Source of the DNA: Dermanyssus gallinae
Lineage: Eukaryota > Arthropoda > Arachnida > Mesostigmata > Dermanyssidae
Direction: 5' to 3'
Assembly (NCBI GenBank): GCA_003439945.1
Contig: QVRM01005217.1
Coordinates: 1 to 64,000 of the forward strand
DNA: 64,000 bases
The notes below the pieces were generated by a model. That model was not told the origin of the DNA. It made no database searches and saw nothing but the letters and a program-made list of their open reading frames with translations. Of the stretch, positions 10,733 through 20,843 are shown in pieces. Each line of letters opens with the position of its first letter. Position 1 is the stretch's first letter. Made by a program: the position numbers and the translations under genes.

Positions 10733-10941
10733 CTTGTCGAGGTTGCCGGTGAACAGTTGACTGCCGTTAGGCGCAAGATCGACCGCGCGAACGATGTGGT
10801 TGTGAGCCACCGATAGACGCTCCTTGCCATCGGCTGTATCCCACAGCTTGGCGGTGAAGTCCGCCGACCCGGTGGCGGCCAATTGGCCATTGCCGTCCAT
10901 ACAGACGCTCCACACGGCGCCTTTGTGGCCCTCAAACGTAC
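10733..10941 (-). CDS. STRAP: STRAP exon 3: WD repeat 2
   Basis: Acceptor GGCTGCAG (10942-10949 on the plus strand). The first two bases complete a Gly codon begun in exon 2, giving GTFEGHKGAVWSVCMDGNGQ, then GSADFTAKLWDTADGKE, AHNHIVRAVDLAPNGSQL and TGNLDK. Donor GTTAGT follows 10733. 209 nt = 2 + 69 codons, ending in phase 0 and matching exon 4. The signature ADFTAK-WD with HIV--VD is very characteristic of STRAP. Confidence 0.93.
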
Positions 10942-11022
10942 CTGCAGCCACAGGTGCGTTCAGGTACGAAACAGCAGAAGCAACAGCAACAACAGCATTT
11001 AGAGTACAATACATTCAATGTT

Positions 11023-11073
11023 CCCACCGTTAGTGATTGATTACAACGAATAAATAAATCACTAAAAGCCGCT

Positions 11074-11077
<4 letters not shown>
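11023..11077 (+). mobile_element. RLE-LINE 3' UTR fragment leading into (TA)n
   Basis: The segment TGTTCCCACCGTTAGTGATT and the following AATAAATAAAT sequence match the 3' UTR of the RLE-LINE copy at 21970-22015. It runs directly into the 91-bp TA tract, in the intron between STRAP exons 2 and 3. Confidence 0.6.

Positions 11078-11168
<91 letters not shown>
11078..11168. repeat. (TA)n microsatellite, ~91 bp
   Basis: Longest uninterrupted TA tract in the window, in the intron between STRAP exons 2 and 3, directly after an RLE-LINE 3' UTR fragment. Confidence 0.97.
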
Positions 11169-11171
<3 letters not shown>

Positions 11172-11383
11172 GATGAATAACGCATTCATTACAATGAGTG
11201 CCATCCCTATGCCTTCTGATACGTTATTAGGTAGACGCAAAGCCGCTGCAAAGTATCCAGCATGCCCTGTTGCGTAAGCTCCCATCGCACTCGTTGGGCA
11301 CGTGCCATCTCATTTCTTGTCGAAAATACATGTTTTCACCTTGTATAAAGTTCTAGTAGGAAGCAAAAAGAAGATTCGCATAC

Positions 11384-11525
11384 CAATCCAGTCTCCGGTG
11401 ACACCATCGCGGAGCATAGGTCGGCCGTCTTTACACGCCGAGATGAGTAGGACATCGCCAGAGGGCCTCTGTGCGAATGTTAGGTCGACAACGGGTCTGG
11501 TGTGACCTGAACAGATAAGAGATAC
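11384..11525 (-). CDS. STRAP: STRAP exon 2: WD repeat 1
   Basis: Pyrimidine-rich acceptor ending GCGGCAG before 11525. The exon reads VSLICSGHTRPVVDLTFAQ, then LLISACKDGRPMLRDGVTGDWIG, nearly identical in spacing to the first blade of STRAP. The donor GTATGC begins at 11383, leaving one base (G) for the split Gly codon at the exon 2/3 boundary. The initiator Met and the few residues before the first blade must be on an upstream exon that I could not locate. A continuous frame back to an ATG at 11624 exists but runs through what looks like an intron pyrimidine tract. Confidence 0.92.
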
Positions 11526-12914
11526 CTGCCGCCAGAAACAAACAAAAACAAGCACAAACGATGTAGACACATGATCAGCGACGGCAAGGAACTGGCTAAC
11601 GCGAATTGGTCTAGGCATCGGCAACTGTTTTTACAAAGCGTATCCATTCTAGTGTCATCCACAACTGGTTAATCGGGAGAGTGAGTGACTCATACGGAGT
11701 TACCGACTGTCTGGCAGCTGTCGTTAGGAATGCCAGTCACAGAGGTAGTTGCAGGAGCTATACAGGTACAATACATGTTGATGATCCCTCCGCGTACTTC
11801 TTGATGTGCGCTCAAAGTGTCAGTTTTTGTTTATCATACCAAACTACTTGTATTTTTATTTGTAAATACTGAAGAAGCAAATTCCTCCACGCGAATTAAA
11901 TTCACAAACATTATTCACAAATTAAACCACTCGAAGAAAGCCATAGCATTTAGGTGTTTTTCAACCCTGAAATAATGCAGCTTCATAAAACTTTACGCAC
12001 AGATGCCGCAGTTCCTCTCTAAATATCCGGCGACAGTCTTTAACACAAGAATTCGATAGATCTTGAATCCCTTCAGGGGATGAGCTTGTAAGTATTGAGG
12101 CCTGGACGGCCCAGAGTCTAAAAATCTAAGGGGTGAATGTCATGCGAATATTCTATGTAAACTACTTATTTTCCGTATATGTTACACATTTCACGAATAC
12201 TTAGCTATACCAAGTTCCTACCTAATATTCTATGTTAGCATACGTTCTACACTTATTGACTTTGGCCAAACTGCATGTCAAGCGTGAGCCGCCCTCATAC
12301 TGGCCACACATGGGGTCAACGAGTCATTTATGTTTCCGTCTCACGCGAGCATGCGACCCCTATGAAACCACATGAGGATCATAGTTCATCCGGCCTTTTA
12401 GCGTCGTCCTGGCTCAGCCCTGAAGGCTCGAGTATTCAAAGAAAGTCAGCAAACTTCAAGGCTCAGGCTAAAGATCACATAGGGTGCTGCGCGGGGCGCC
12501 CGGCGACCGGCACTACGTGTACAAGAGAGGCCTCCAAATGCGATCCCTTACTTGTAGGAGACCTGCTATTGCAAAGACCAACCTTTCTTCTTCCACTATT
12601 ATAAAGCCTTTACTAGACCATCGAGAAGAAAGATAGGTACGCCGAGGAGGTCTAGTTCCTTCTTCTTTACCATGTTGCATCCTGGAAGGACTCCGTCAAG
12701 TTCGTCACGTTCACCGAAGTTGAATCTACCTAAGTGGGTAAGCTTACTAAACTATATTGGGACAAGGCCGGCGTCTTGCTTGGCCCTACCGATAAGTTCA
12801 CAAGTGACGCACGTTCTCATAAATGCGTTTTATGGATAACATGTAAGATGACCATGACTGATGAATGATTTTTCAGGTAATGCCCATGTACAGTACATGC
12901 GTTGTTCCTTATCA
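11526..12914. other. Upstream of STRAP exon 2; no gene recognised
   Basis: Probably intron 1 or 5' flank of STRAP. Open frames here (for example 12275-12604 on the plus strand) have no recognised motif. No repeat family match. Confidence 0.35.
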
Positions 12915-12939
12915 ATATATATATATATATATATATATA
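12915..12939. repeat. (TA)n microsatellite
   Basis: About 12 TA units. Confidence 0.9.
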
Positions 12940-13716
12940 AAAAGCCGTGCTATGTCGTTCTGCTAATTGCGTGTGTCGTAACGTTGTGAGGCAGACCTGT
13001 GCTGGCTTAACCAGTTTGAACTCTGGTTACATATTCGCGATTACCTCTCACGATGCGCCAGCGTTTCAAATACCTCAGCATAAAAGATGTCTTGCGCAAT
13101 GCATAACTATCCTATCGATCGAGAAGTTTACTTCCAGTCTTCGCTCTAGTAACGGCAGTGATCTTACAGCATCTGTCGATGAGTTGTGTGCAGCCGCAGT
13201 CCAGTCTATAGATTGGAAACGGGTGACCATGTATATTGTCATCACAAAAAACACTTATGCGTGAGGTTACACACTAAATTGTTCGTCTTGCCAATCTGGC
13301 CGCACCACTGCTTACCCACTTAAATGTCTTCCTTATCATTGTTGATATTGAACAGACGTTTGTCTTTGAGTAGGATAAGTTGTGTGTCTAGTCTGAACTA
13401 AAATATGAACACAAACTACAGATGTTAGGCATTACCTGACGTAGACTGTTGGATGCCATCGTGTAGTCGAAGTCACAGACCAAGATGATAATGATTATGG
13501 AGAACGATGAATTGTGACACACTGTTTCAGCGACAACCAGGTACCCTCGTTCCTGAAAGCCATGAAACAGCCGAGGGTGAGACGCCGTAGCAATACCACT
13601 AACGAATGCAGATTTAACAACACAGAGCAGTTCATATGTATATGTTTTTTCTAGACTTACAAAGTATTCAAACATATATGAATATGGCATAAACACAAAT
13701 ACAAAAACAAGATGTG
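12940..13716. other. No gene recognised
   Basis: A plus-strand frame of 105 codons (12947-13264) has ordinary composition but no recognised domain. Nothing else found. Confidence 0.3.
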
Positions 13717-13801
13717 TATATATATATATATATATATATATCGATGTTGGTAGATCTACAAAGAGATGCAATCATAAGGCTTGCAGAATTAAGTTTAAAA
13801 T

Positions 13802-13839
<38 letters not shown>
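13717..13839. repeat. Two (TA)n tracts
   Basis: TA runs at about 13717-13740 and 13806-13839, separated by about 65 bp of unique sequence. Confidence 0.9.
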
Positions 13840-13840
<1 letters not shown>

Positions 13841-15140
13841 GGTGGAACGCACATGTGATTAACTGCACAATCAATTGTCGTGGGTACGAGCATGTGCGAT
13901 CGTTTAAGAGCACATGTTGGGGCAACATCAATTGTAGATTGTCGAACCGATTACCGACGTTACCGATTACCGGTGAGACCAAAAAGACCGCTCGTTTTTT
14001 TTTGGCAGAAAAAAAAGCAAGCAAATTGGCGCCGAAAAGCACGACTTGTTCGACAGCGACTTGCTCTGATCGAAACACTGCTATTGACTGAGAGCCTTTC
14101 AACGACTACAACGAAACCTACGGTCGACAGTAAGAGAGAGAGAGAGTCGACGTTATTGTTGTCCAGGTTGATCTCTTATTCTGTTTGTTGCCGCAGTAGC
14201 AGAAGAGGAACAGCAAGAGGAAGAAGGAGAATAAATAGAAGCGTGGAATATAGTAGTCTTTGTAGTAGTAGTAGTAGTAATAGTAGCAGTAGTAGACTTA
14301 ATACCAGGTAACAACAAAATTGAACAGAAGAAACCACAAAGACGGACAGATACCCGCTCACTAACACTCACACGCACACACACCCACAGAGAGATGGAGA
14401 CTGACGTCGTCCAGGAGTTTCGGCCCGACAAACAACACTCTGCTCGATCACTCAGAATCACACTTGACGCTCACGAAACTGCGAGCCTAGAAGGGCAAAC
14501 CACAGACATTCGACCAACTGCATCGCTCTCACCAACAGTGTTGCGATTGTCGGCATGCAGTGCAGCATCAGCAGTAGCAGTAATCGTAGTAACCAGCCGG
14601 CAAATTTGCGACGGGTACGAGAGACAGACCGCAGCGGTTCTACAGAGCAGGCGGCGGCGGCGGCTGAAGTTTCGTCTGCTCGTTCGGACTCCTCCGTTCT
14701 TTTTGCGGTAGCAGCACTGCCTAATTGACGGACGGACTGCCTAACTGACGGATGGATGGACGTAGGCTGACGGCTTATCTAGCAGAACCACAACCGACCA
14801 GCCCATGTGGCGACGCATGTATGCATGCATGCACAGATCAGCAGCAGCAGCAGCAACCGCGCGCTGTGGGGGGGACACAAATCAGAATCATCATGATGTC
14901 AACAATAACATGGTCTTTCACTACAACAAAAACAACAACAACAACAATAACAATGCAACAGCCATAACAAAAATAATCATAAGCAGCTGCCGCCGCCGAC
15001 AGCAGCAGCAGCAGCAGCAACAACAACACGACCTTTTAGACTAAGATATACTAGAAACGAAGCAAACACCCAGTCAGCATCTTCAAACTGCGCCGGCTGT
15101 CCGCTAACTTTAATAACAACAACAACAACAACAATATCAA
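13840..15140. repeat. Trinucleotide-rich island (CAG, AAC, AGT, CGG)
   Basis: Contains clustered imperfect triplet runs: AGT-type near 14262-14295, CGG near 14650-14665, CAG near 14829-14845 and 15000-15020, and AAC near 14925-14955 and 15112-15135. Open frames through it give Asn/Gln or Leu runs depending on frame and are not trusted as genes. This could be 5' UTR or promoter sequence of STRAP or of an unseen gene; I see no feature that decides it. Confidence 0.5.
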
Positions 15141-17004
15141 TTACTGTCTGCTATAGGCTTCCTAACAATAACAATTGAATATCGCACTGTCTAACAAAAA
15201 AAAAAACAAAAAAGTTATAACTCTCCAGAACAAAACAACACTCAAATACTGTCTGCTATCGCCCTCCTATCAATAACGATCGATTGGCTGCCTGCTATGG
15301 CCCTCCTACAATCTAACCCTTGCTTTTGAAGCGTAACTCTTTATTTTTAACTCTAGAAAAAAAAATTGAGAGAGAGAGAGAGGTTCAGGAAAAATGCGTT
15401 ACGCACACCCAACTCTAGAATTTGTTACGCAACAGGCCTTCGCTACAACTGTTGGCAGACGACTTCTGCTTTGAACTATGGCAGACGACTTATAGCATGC
15501 GCGCGTACAAACCCGGCTTGCGAATCGCCGGCCAGTTCGCGCGGTTTCGGCGTGTCGAGATGTGTGTGAATAAATCCGAGCAAATTGTAGTACAGCAAAT
15601 TTGATATCAAATATCTATATATATATACTGCGACGGTCATTAATGACTGATCGTAGTTATGTCGGATAAAGCTGAGCCATCGACTGTAGACAATTACTGA
15701 GCACGAAAATTAACGCAAAAGTCAGTCATTAAATCATAGTGTAACGGGATCGATACGAACTTACGAACTACTTTACGAACTAATTAATCTCTGCCTACTG
15801 ACGAGAAATATGCGGAAAAAGCTATTTATTCACGTCTGTCACTTATGCAAATTCATATGTAAAACTTAATGTACATGTTCGCGGGTTCAGTATCATTAAC
15901 TCGTAAGCCGCTTTAATTTGCTGCATTAAAGCGGTCGAAAAATGTCCCGGATCCCCAGAGAGGTTTATTTAACGCCAGCTATGTTGACTAACCAGGCCCG
16001 GAAGGAATCTCCCAATTATGTCTACATGTCATTATGTCAGCCTGCCTGGGTTTCATAAACGCCAGAGAAGACTGCAAATGCCGTCGTTGGCGTTATGTCC
16101 ACTGTATCACTTCACCGACTGTACTGAATCCGGGTCGCTTTCTCAGCTCCAGCGAGAGTACTTCATAAATGACTTTACTTATATGTGTCATATATACTAT
16201 GTTCATAGTTACATACCTAAACAGTGGGCATTTTCATACAATAAAATACATTTTTGTAAATCTGTAAAACGTGCGGTTAATTTCATCACGCGTCAGCCAA
16301 CTAGATACAACGAGTTGTATATAGACATTCAATACTTGTGTGCAGAGGCAACTGTTTGAGGCAATTTGTTCAAGCGGAGAGTTTAGTGTCTCCCGATTAA
16401 TTATATATACATCATGGCGAGTTTCAAGCCCGGAGGGAACGGAGCACCGTCTAAAATTAAAAACAAACTCCGTAAAAGATGTATTTTAATTCCAGGCTAT
16501 ATGTGTGCTGCGACCAAGCAACAGCACCTTATGTGTACGTCTTTCGCCATTCATTTTTTATAAATGAATTTTTGACGCAAGCATGCCTAAAGTGCTGGAA
16601 ATAAGGACAGTGATGATAACGATAAAATCAATGGTTCAACCACCCGAGGACCTTAGAAAGTACCAGTGCATTGTTGGTGCACAAGGGTGCAACACGTATT
16701 CGATCAGACCGACTTTGCTAGAAAGTCTGTCGCGTATATAAACTTCGAGTCATCGTAATCATTGGAGGTTTGTAGGGAAAGACCTGAAGATCAAGTGTAG
16801 TAAGCGAGACTTAAGGAGCTCTAGACTAGCAACAAAATGAGCATTTGTGACAAAGTGTGCTCACTTGAAAGCCTGCACTTTGTGAGTGTCATTAAGACAG
16901 CAAAATTTAGTAAACAAATCATATGAAACAAAGTTATTAAAGGCAAAACGACGGCCTGCGGTATGGTCTCGGGCTAAATTAATATTCTTTAATCTCACAT
17001 GGTG
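15141..17004. other. No gene recognised
   Basis: A short CpG-rich patch lies near 15505-15560. A 113-codon plus-strand frame (16018-16359) has no recognised motif. The rest is AT-rich, without identified repeats. Confidence 0.35.
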
Positions 17005-17019
17005 TATATATATATATAT

Positions 17020-17058
<39 letters not shown>
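17005..17058. repeat. (TA)n microsatellite
   Basis: About 26 TA units with one GA interruption. Confidence 0.95.
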
Positions 17059-17059
<1 letters not shown>

Positions 17060-17768
17060 GCGGATTAACTTAAACCCGATCGACTTTAACCGAGTTTGAG
17101 AAACCAAACCTTTGTGCAGCGGATTAGACTGGCCCTGCGCACTAGCGCCGATTACTCACTAGGTATTCTTACTTCTTTACTGAGTCAAGGCCATGTGCTC
17201 TGTGAAAAAGCCATTGCCTTGCATTCGCAAATGACTAGAAACAGAAAAGCATAAAAAAGAGAACACAGATCTCCCCATACAACGGTGGCTTAGTACCATC
17301 CCCCGGTCCCTGTACCAGGTTTCCTGATTAGAACAATTTTGTTGCAATTAACAACAATTTACGCGATTACCTGACGCGTCATACGTCGTAGATAATGAGC
17401 GACAATCTATTATGCTTTTTAGCATATTGACCAGACCCAGTTTGAACACAAGTCACTCTGTCCTAAAAGTCGACATTTATTTTACAAAGGAAACACACAT
17501 ACATACATACATAAGGTTCGGCCACGGCCAGTTAATGCCATCTAAATTCTGTTAGAGGATTACATTTCTTCAAACACGCATACACATAAATTAGATAAGA
17601 TGCACCACGAACCACCGTGCTTCGTTAGTGCACGAGTTTCACTATACAAAACAGAACAGGTCGCAACTCATGCCAGCTAACTACTGTTTGTACAATCGCA
17701 TTTTCTCCATATCTCAACAAACACCAGGTAGAATAAAATAAAGACGGACGCTGATTAGGGCTCTTGTT
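17059..17768. other. No gene recognised
   Basis: Unique AT-rich sequence with one short ACAT repeat near 17500. No domain-bearing frame. Confidence 0.4.
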
Positions 17769-17774
17769 TTTATT
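17769..17774 (-). promoter_or_regulatory. Candidate poly(A) signal for NUDT1
   Basis: TTTATT on the plus strand reads AATAAA on the minus strand, about 450 nt 3' of the frame-corrected NUDT1 stop. Position-only evidence. Confidence 0.25.
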
Positions 17775-18118
17775 TTTAATTTGCCTAGTATATCGTCCGC
17801 TAGTAACGCCAGTAATTTTGTATTTTTGCTTGGATTTTTCGAACCTCGAGCGACCTTGTAGTAAGCAAGAGTCTTTAAGTTATATGTTTGCCACTCTATT
17901 CGATCAAGCCAATTTGGTTCGTTTGTTTAATTCGAGCCTACTTTTTAAAACCTCAAGCGACCCCCAACGACTAGCAAGTTTGAGCTACGTAAAAGAAAAA
18001 GCGAAAATGAACGTAGAGAGTGAAGGATAAATGATCCAAAGAGAGATTTCTGCCTCTAGTCCTAAAGTTTGCACACAAGTGAGCCATGACACATGGCATC
18101 TCATCACGTTGTTGTTGT

Positions 18119-18187
18119 TCAACAATAACAACAACAACAACAAATGTTTGTTGTTCAACAACAACAACAACGACCACAAGAACAACG
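18119..18187. repeat. (AAC)n-rich tract in NUDT1 3' UTR
   Basis: Imperfect CAA/AAC repeats with two TTGTTGTTCAACAA palindromic segments (near 18108-18125 and 18148-18165), just 3' of NUDT1. Confidence 0.8.
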
Positions 18188-18253
18188 CCAACCGACACCA
18201 CATCACAAGAACAGATGGGTCAACAGATGGGCTCCAACCGTTCGTTCGGATCA

Positions 18254-18913
18254 CTAATGGGCCGGATCGTGTGCTCCGACACGACGTCGTTCGACGGAAA
18301 CTTGAAGTAGGCCACGAAACGCTGGCCCCTTCTGCCAGAACGGCATCCACAGCGGGGCATCGGCGAACATCTTGTCGAATGGCAGCGCGTCGAGCGGGAA
18401 CCACTGAGGCCGCATCTCGTCGGTCTCGACGGGCTGACCGCGCGGCTCGTCCGACGCGTACAGATGGCCCTCCATCACGTGGTCCTCGGCGACGAGGTCG
18501 TACGTGACGACGGCGAACTTGCGGTACGCGCCCACTTCGAGGCCGCTCTCCTCGCGAAGTTCGCGCACCGCCGCCTCGTCGATCGTCTCGCCCGGCTCGA
18601 CCTTGCCGCCGAACGCCTGCCAGAGGCCGACGCCGAAGCCTCGCTTCTTCATGCCGAGCAGAAGCTGGTCGTGTTGACGCACGAGGAACAGCGTGTACAC
18701 CCGACGGCTGGCCGTCGCTGAAGACACCCGGATCGCTGTCGAGGACGCCGCTGCCGTTGATGCTGATGCTGCTGTTGTTGCTGCTGCGGTGGCAGAGGCG
18801 GCAGCGACGCCTGAGGCTGACGCTGCTCCCCGAAGCGCTGCGCTGACCAACTTCATTGTAGACCAGCTCAACTCTGAGCTCGCTAGTTGCACTGCACTCG
18901 ACTGATTCGACAC
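18254..18913 (-). CDS. NUDT1: NUDT1/MTH1-type Nudix hydrolase, frameshifted near the C-terminus
   Basis: Family role: hydrolysis of oxidised purine nucleoside triphosphates (8-oxo-dGTP, 2-OH-dATP) to monophosphates, cleaning the nucleotide pool in cytosol and mitochondria. Seen: YTLFLV, LLLGMKKRGFG (residues 86-94), then a complete Nudix box from Gly103 (G-x5-E-x7-REL-x-EE-x-GL; Glu118, Glu121 and Glu122 present), then DEMRPQWFPLDALPFDKM. Residues before 72 are Ala/Ser-rich with few acidic groups. A second ATG at 18856 (Met20) would give a typical mitochondrial presequence. There are no introns. After FRG near 18311 the frame departs from the family. Removing one G of the GG at 18310-18311 restores GYFKFPSNDVVSEHTIRP and moves the stop to 18220-18222. 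Positions equivalent to human Asn33, Trp117 and Asp120 appear as Gln, Phe and Ala, while Asp119 is kept. Confidence 0.9.
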   Translation of the reverse strand: MSNQSSAVQLASSELSWSTMKLVSAALRGAASASGVAAASATAAATTAASASTAAASSTAIRVSSATASRRVYTLFLVRQHDQLLLGMKKRGFGVGLWQAFGGKVEPGETIDEAAVRELREESGLEVGAYRKFAVVTYDLVAEDHVMEGHLYASDEPRGQPVETDEMRPQWFPLDALPFDKMFADAPLWMPFWQKGPAFRGLLQVSVERRRVGAHDPAH

Positions 18914-18999
18914 AACCGCCTACGACCGAAGCTGTCCGACGACAGTACGACGGACAGCACAGAAAAAGAGAAAGACGGAAAAAAAATCAAACCAAGTCA

Positions 19000-19055
19000 A
19001 AAAATAAACGAATGTACATGAGAAAACATGCTAATATGTACATTCGTTTATTTTT
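19000..19055. repeat. Perfect 20-bp inverted repeat upstream of NUDT1
   Basis: Arms at 19000-19019 and 19036-19055 (AAAAATAAACGAATGTACAT and its complement) with a 16-nt spacer. It lies about 90 bp 5' of the NUDT1 ATG. It could form a hairpin or be a palindromic protein-binding site or miniature-transposon remnant. No flanking target duplication was noticed. Confidence 0.9.
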
Positions 19056-19149
19056 ATATTTACTTGATGGTTCCTTTTCGAAGAGATTTCTCCTAAGCTT
19101 TGCTGAAGATTTATGCGAAAGTTACAAACTAATACAGATCATCAAATAA

Positions 19150-19430
19150 ACTATGCAACAGCACAAGATCAGTAGCAGAGCACGTCGAACAGGAAACGAT
19201 ATGTGAATACGCAGATCTCGAAAGCAGTCTTCAATTCGTACCGGTAGGCTATGAAAACACTAGAACCCATCGGCAGTGGGAGAGCAAAATTCATTCGGGA
19301 TCTGACCAGAAGAATAGAAGCAACGACGGGACACCAGCGCGAATAGGGAGAATATCTAAGACAGCCTCACAACAGTGTGCTGATAACACAAATACAAATT
19401 TAATAAAGAATAAGAATATTACATTAAACA

Positions 19431-19434
<4 letters not shown>
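19150..19434 (+). mobile_element. RLE-LINE 3' fragment
   Basis: Nearly parallels 22985-23310: VAEHVEQE, YADLESSLQFVPVGYE, then a degenerate tail and the 3' UTR words GTGCTGATAACACAAAT. It is 5' truncated inside the endonuclease domain, frameshifted, and ends in AT-rich 3' UTR that enters a TA tract. Confidence 0.8.
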
Positions 19435-19484
<50 letters not shown>

Positions 19485-19540
19485 AATTTAATAAAGAATA
19501 ATAATATTACATTAAACAAGTTTTATATATATATATATAC
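19435..19540. repeat. (TA)n plus duplicated LINE 3' UTR segment
   Basis: A TA tract (19435-19482) is followed by a second copy of the ~45-bp segment ACAAATTTAATAAAGAATAA...AACAAGTTT that precedes it at 19390-19434, and then by another short TA run. So the unit [3' UTR end + (TA)n] occurs twice in tandem. Confidence 0.9.
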
Positions 19541-20585
19541 TACACTGATAGGGTGACCACGATTCGACACTGTAACAGCAAAATGCTCTACCTACAAGCC
19601 TAGTGTGTTGAAGAACCCCGAGCCAAATTCGAACGCGAAAACGGTACGCTCCTAAGCTGCTCTCACTCTTTGGTCTTCGCACAAAGCTCGTTCTAGCGAT
19701 AGTGGTACTGGCGGCGGAGGCAACGGAAAGTTTTCCTGTGTGCTATCGCACGTACGCAATAATAGGCACAATCTAAAATACATTATTATTTGACAGAATA
19801 ATAACACTGTAGGAAATGTGCGTGGGAATGTGTGGCTGGTGAGGAGGAGCATAGTTAAGCTCGCAGCGGCAGCAATAGTTGCTGGACGCCAGTAATTCGA
19901 CTCGGATAATCAGCTGGAATCGTCTCGCTTGTAACGATTGTCTGAGACACCTATTTCACGTAGTGGGGTGTCGTCACAAATATACTTACTTATCACCTGC
20001 CACCACTGTGCGGACCGATCAGCCGGCTCTACTAAATTAAATGACGGCGGTCTTTATTCCTCGGACCGTGGATGGTACGGAACACGCGACGCTGTTCATT
20101 AAAGTCCGTATAGAGGTTGATGTCACACCAGCGGCTGAAGCTGCCCAGCCTCAAATCATATAGGACTCAAGTCATAAAGTCAGCGTGACCAATATTTTGA
20201 GGTGAGGTTTCAGGGAGGAGTTCAGAAAGGCAGGCGGCATAGTCGACTATGCCATCACTTCAGTAGTCTTGTTTTGGCCAAATAATTATTGGCGTTTGCA
20301 TATCGGACGTATGTGGGCCTTTTGCCGCCGATAAACACAGCAACAGGAGAGTGCCTAATCAAACTCAACAGATTAGCGATAAAAAATGACTACAACCCAC
20401 CCTAGGCTTCAATTCGTGACTTCCGTAGCTCCAGAAACGGTGCCCTAGCTGTCCAAGCCATCGCTATTACCATATGTGTACGTGGAGTATATTAGATTTG
20501 CACACGTCTAGTTTACAAAGAAAATGTTTGCTCGCTTTTTAGTGATACTGCCCGAATGAAGCTGTGTAATGCATTTCTGTGCAAG
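19541..20585. other. No gene recognised
   Basis: Unique sequence; no domain-bearing frame or repeat family identified. Confidence 0.4.
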
Positions 20586-20750
20586 AAAGAGAAAAATCCT
20601 TAATAATAATAATAATTACAGACAGATTATGTCTTTGGCCGTTTGTAGAGGGAACGTGGCTTCAATCATAGACGCAATGAACTGAAAAGGGAACAAAGCA
20701 GACCTGGCTCGTTCTAAACGTTCATACCTCACAATTGTTACAACTGAATG
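20586..20750 (+). mobile_element. RLE-LINE 3'-terminal fragment (very short)
   Basis: Encodes RQIMSLAVCRGNVASIIDAM, the C-terminal box of the RLE-LINE ORF2, plus a stop and about 80 nt of 3' UTR. It is preceded by a short (AAT)n run and followed by a long one. Confidence 0.8.

Positions 20751-20839
<89 letters not shown>
20751..20839. repeat. (TAA)n microsatellite, ~29 units
   Basis: Near-perfect TAA/AAT repeat lying exactly between two same-strand RLE-LINE fragments. Confidence 0.97.
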
Positions 20840-20843
20840 TAAT

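Noticed and set aside
10932..11285. Frames rich in Ile-Tyr repeats here and at the other TA tracts
   Set aside because: Translation of (TA)n; no flanking domain.
14805..15044. Poly-Asn/poly-Gln coding exon
   Set aside because: All runs come from CAG/AAC triplet repeats; no domain and no convincing splice sites.
19000..19055. MicroRNA precursor
   Set aside because: The stem is perfect but only 20 bp with a 16-nt loop, shorter than a typical precursor, and no flanking lower stem was seen.
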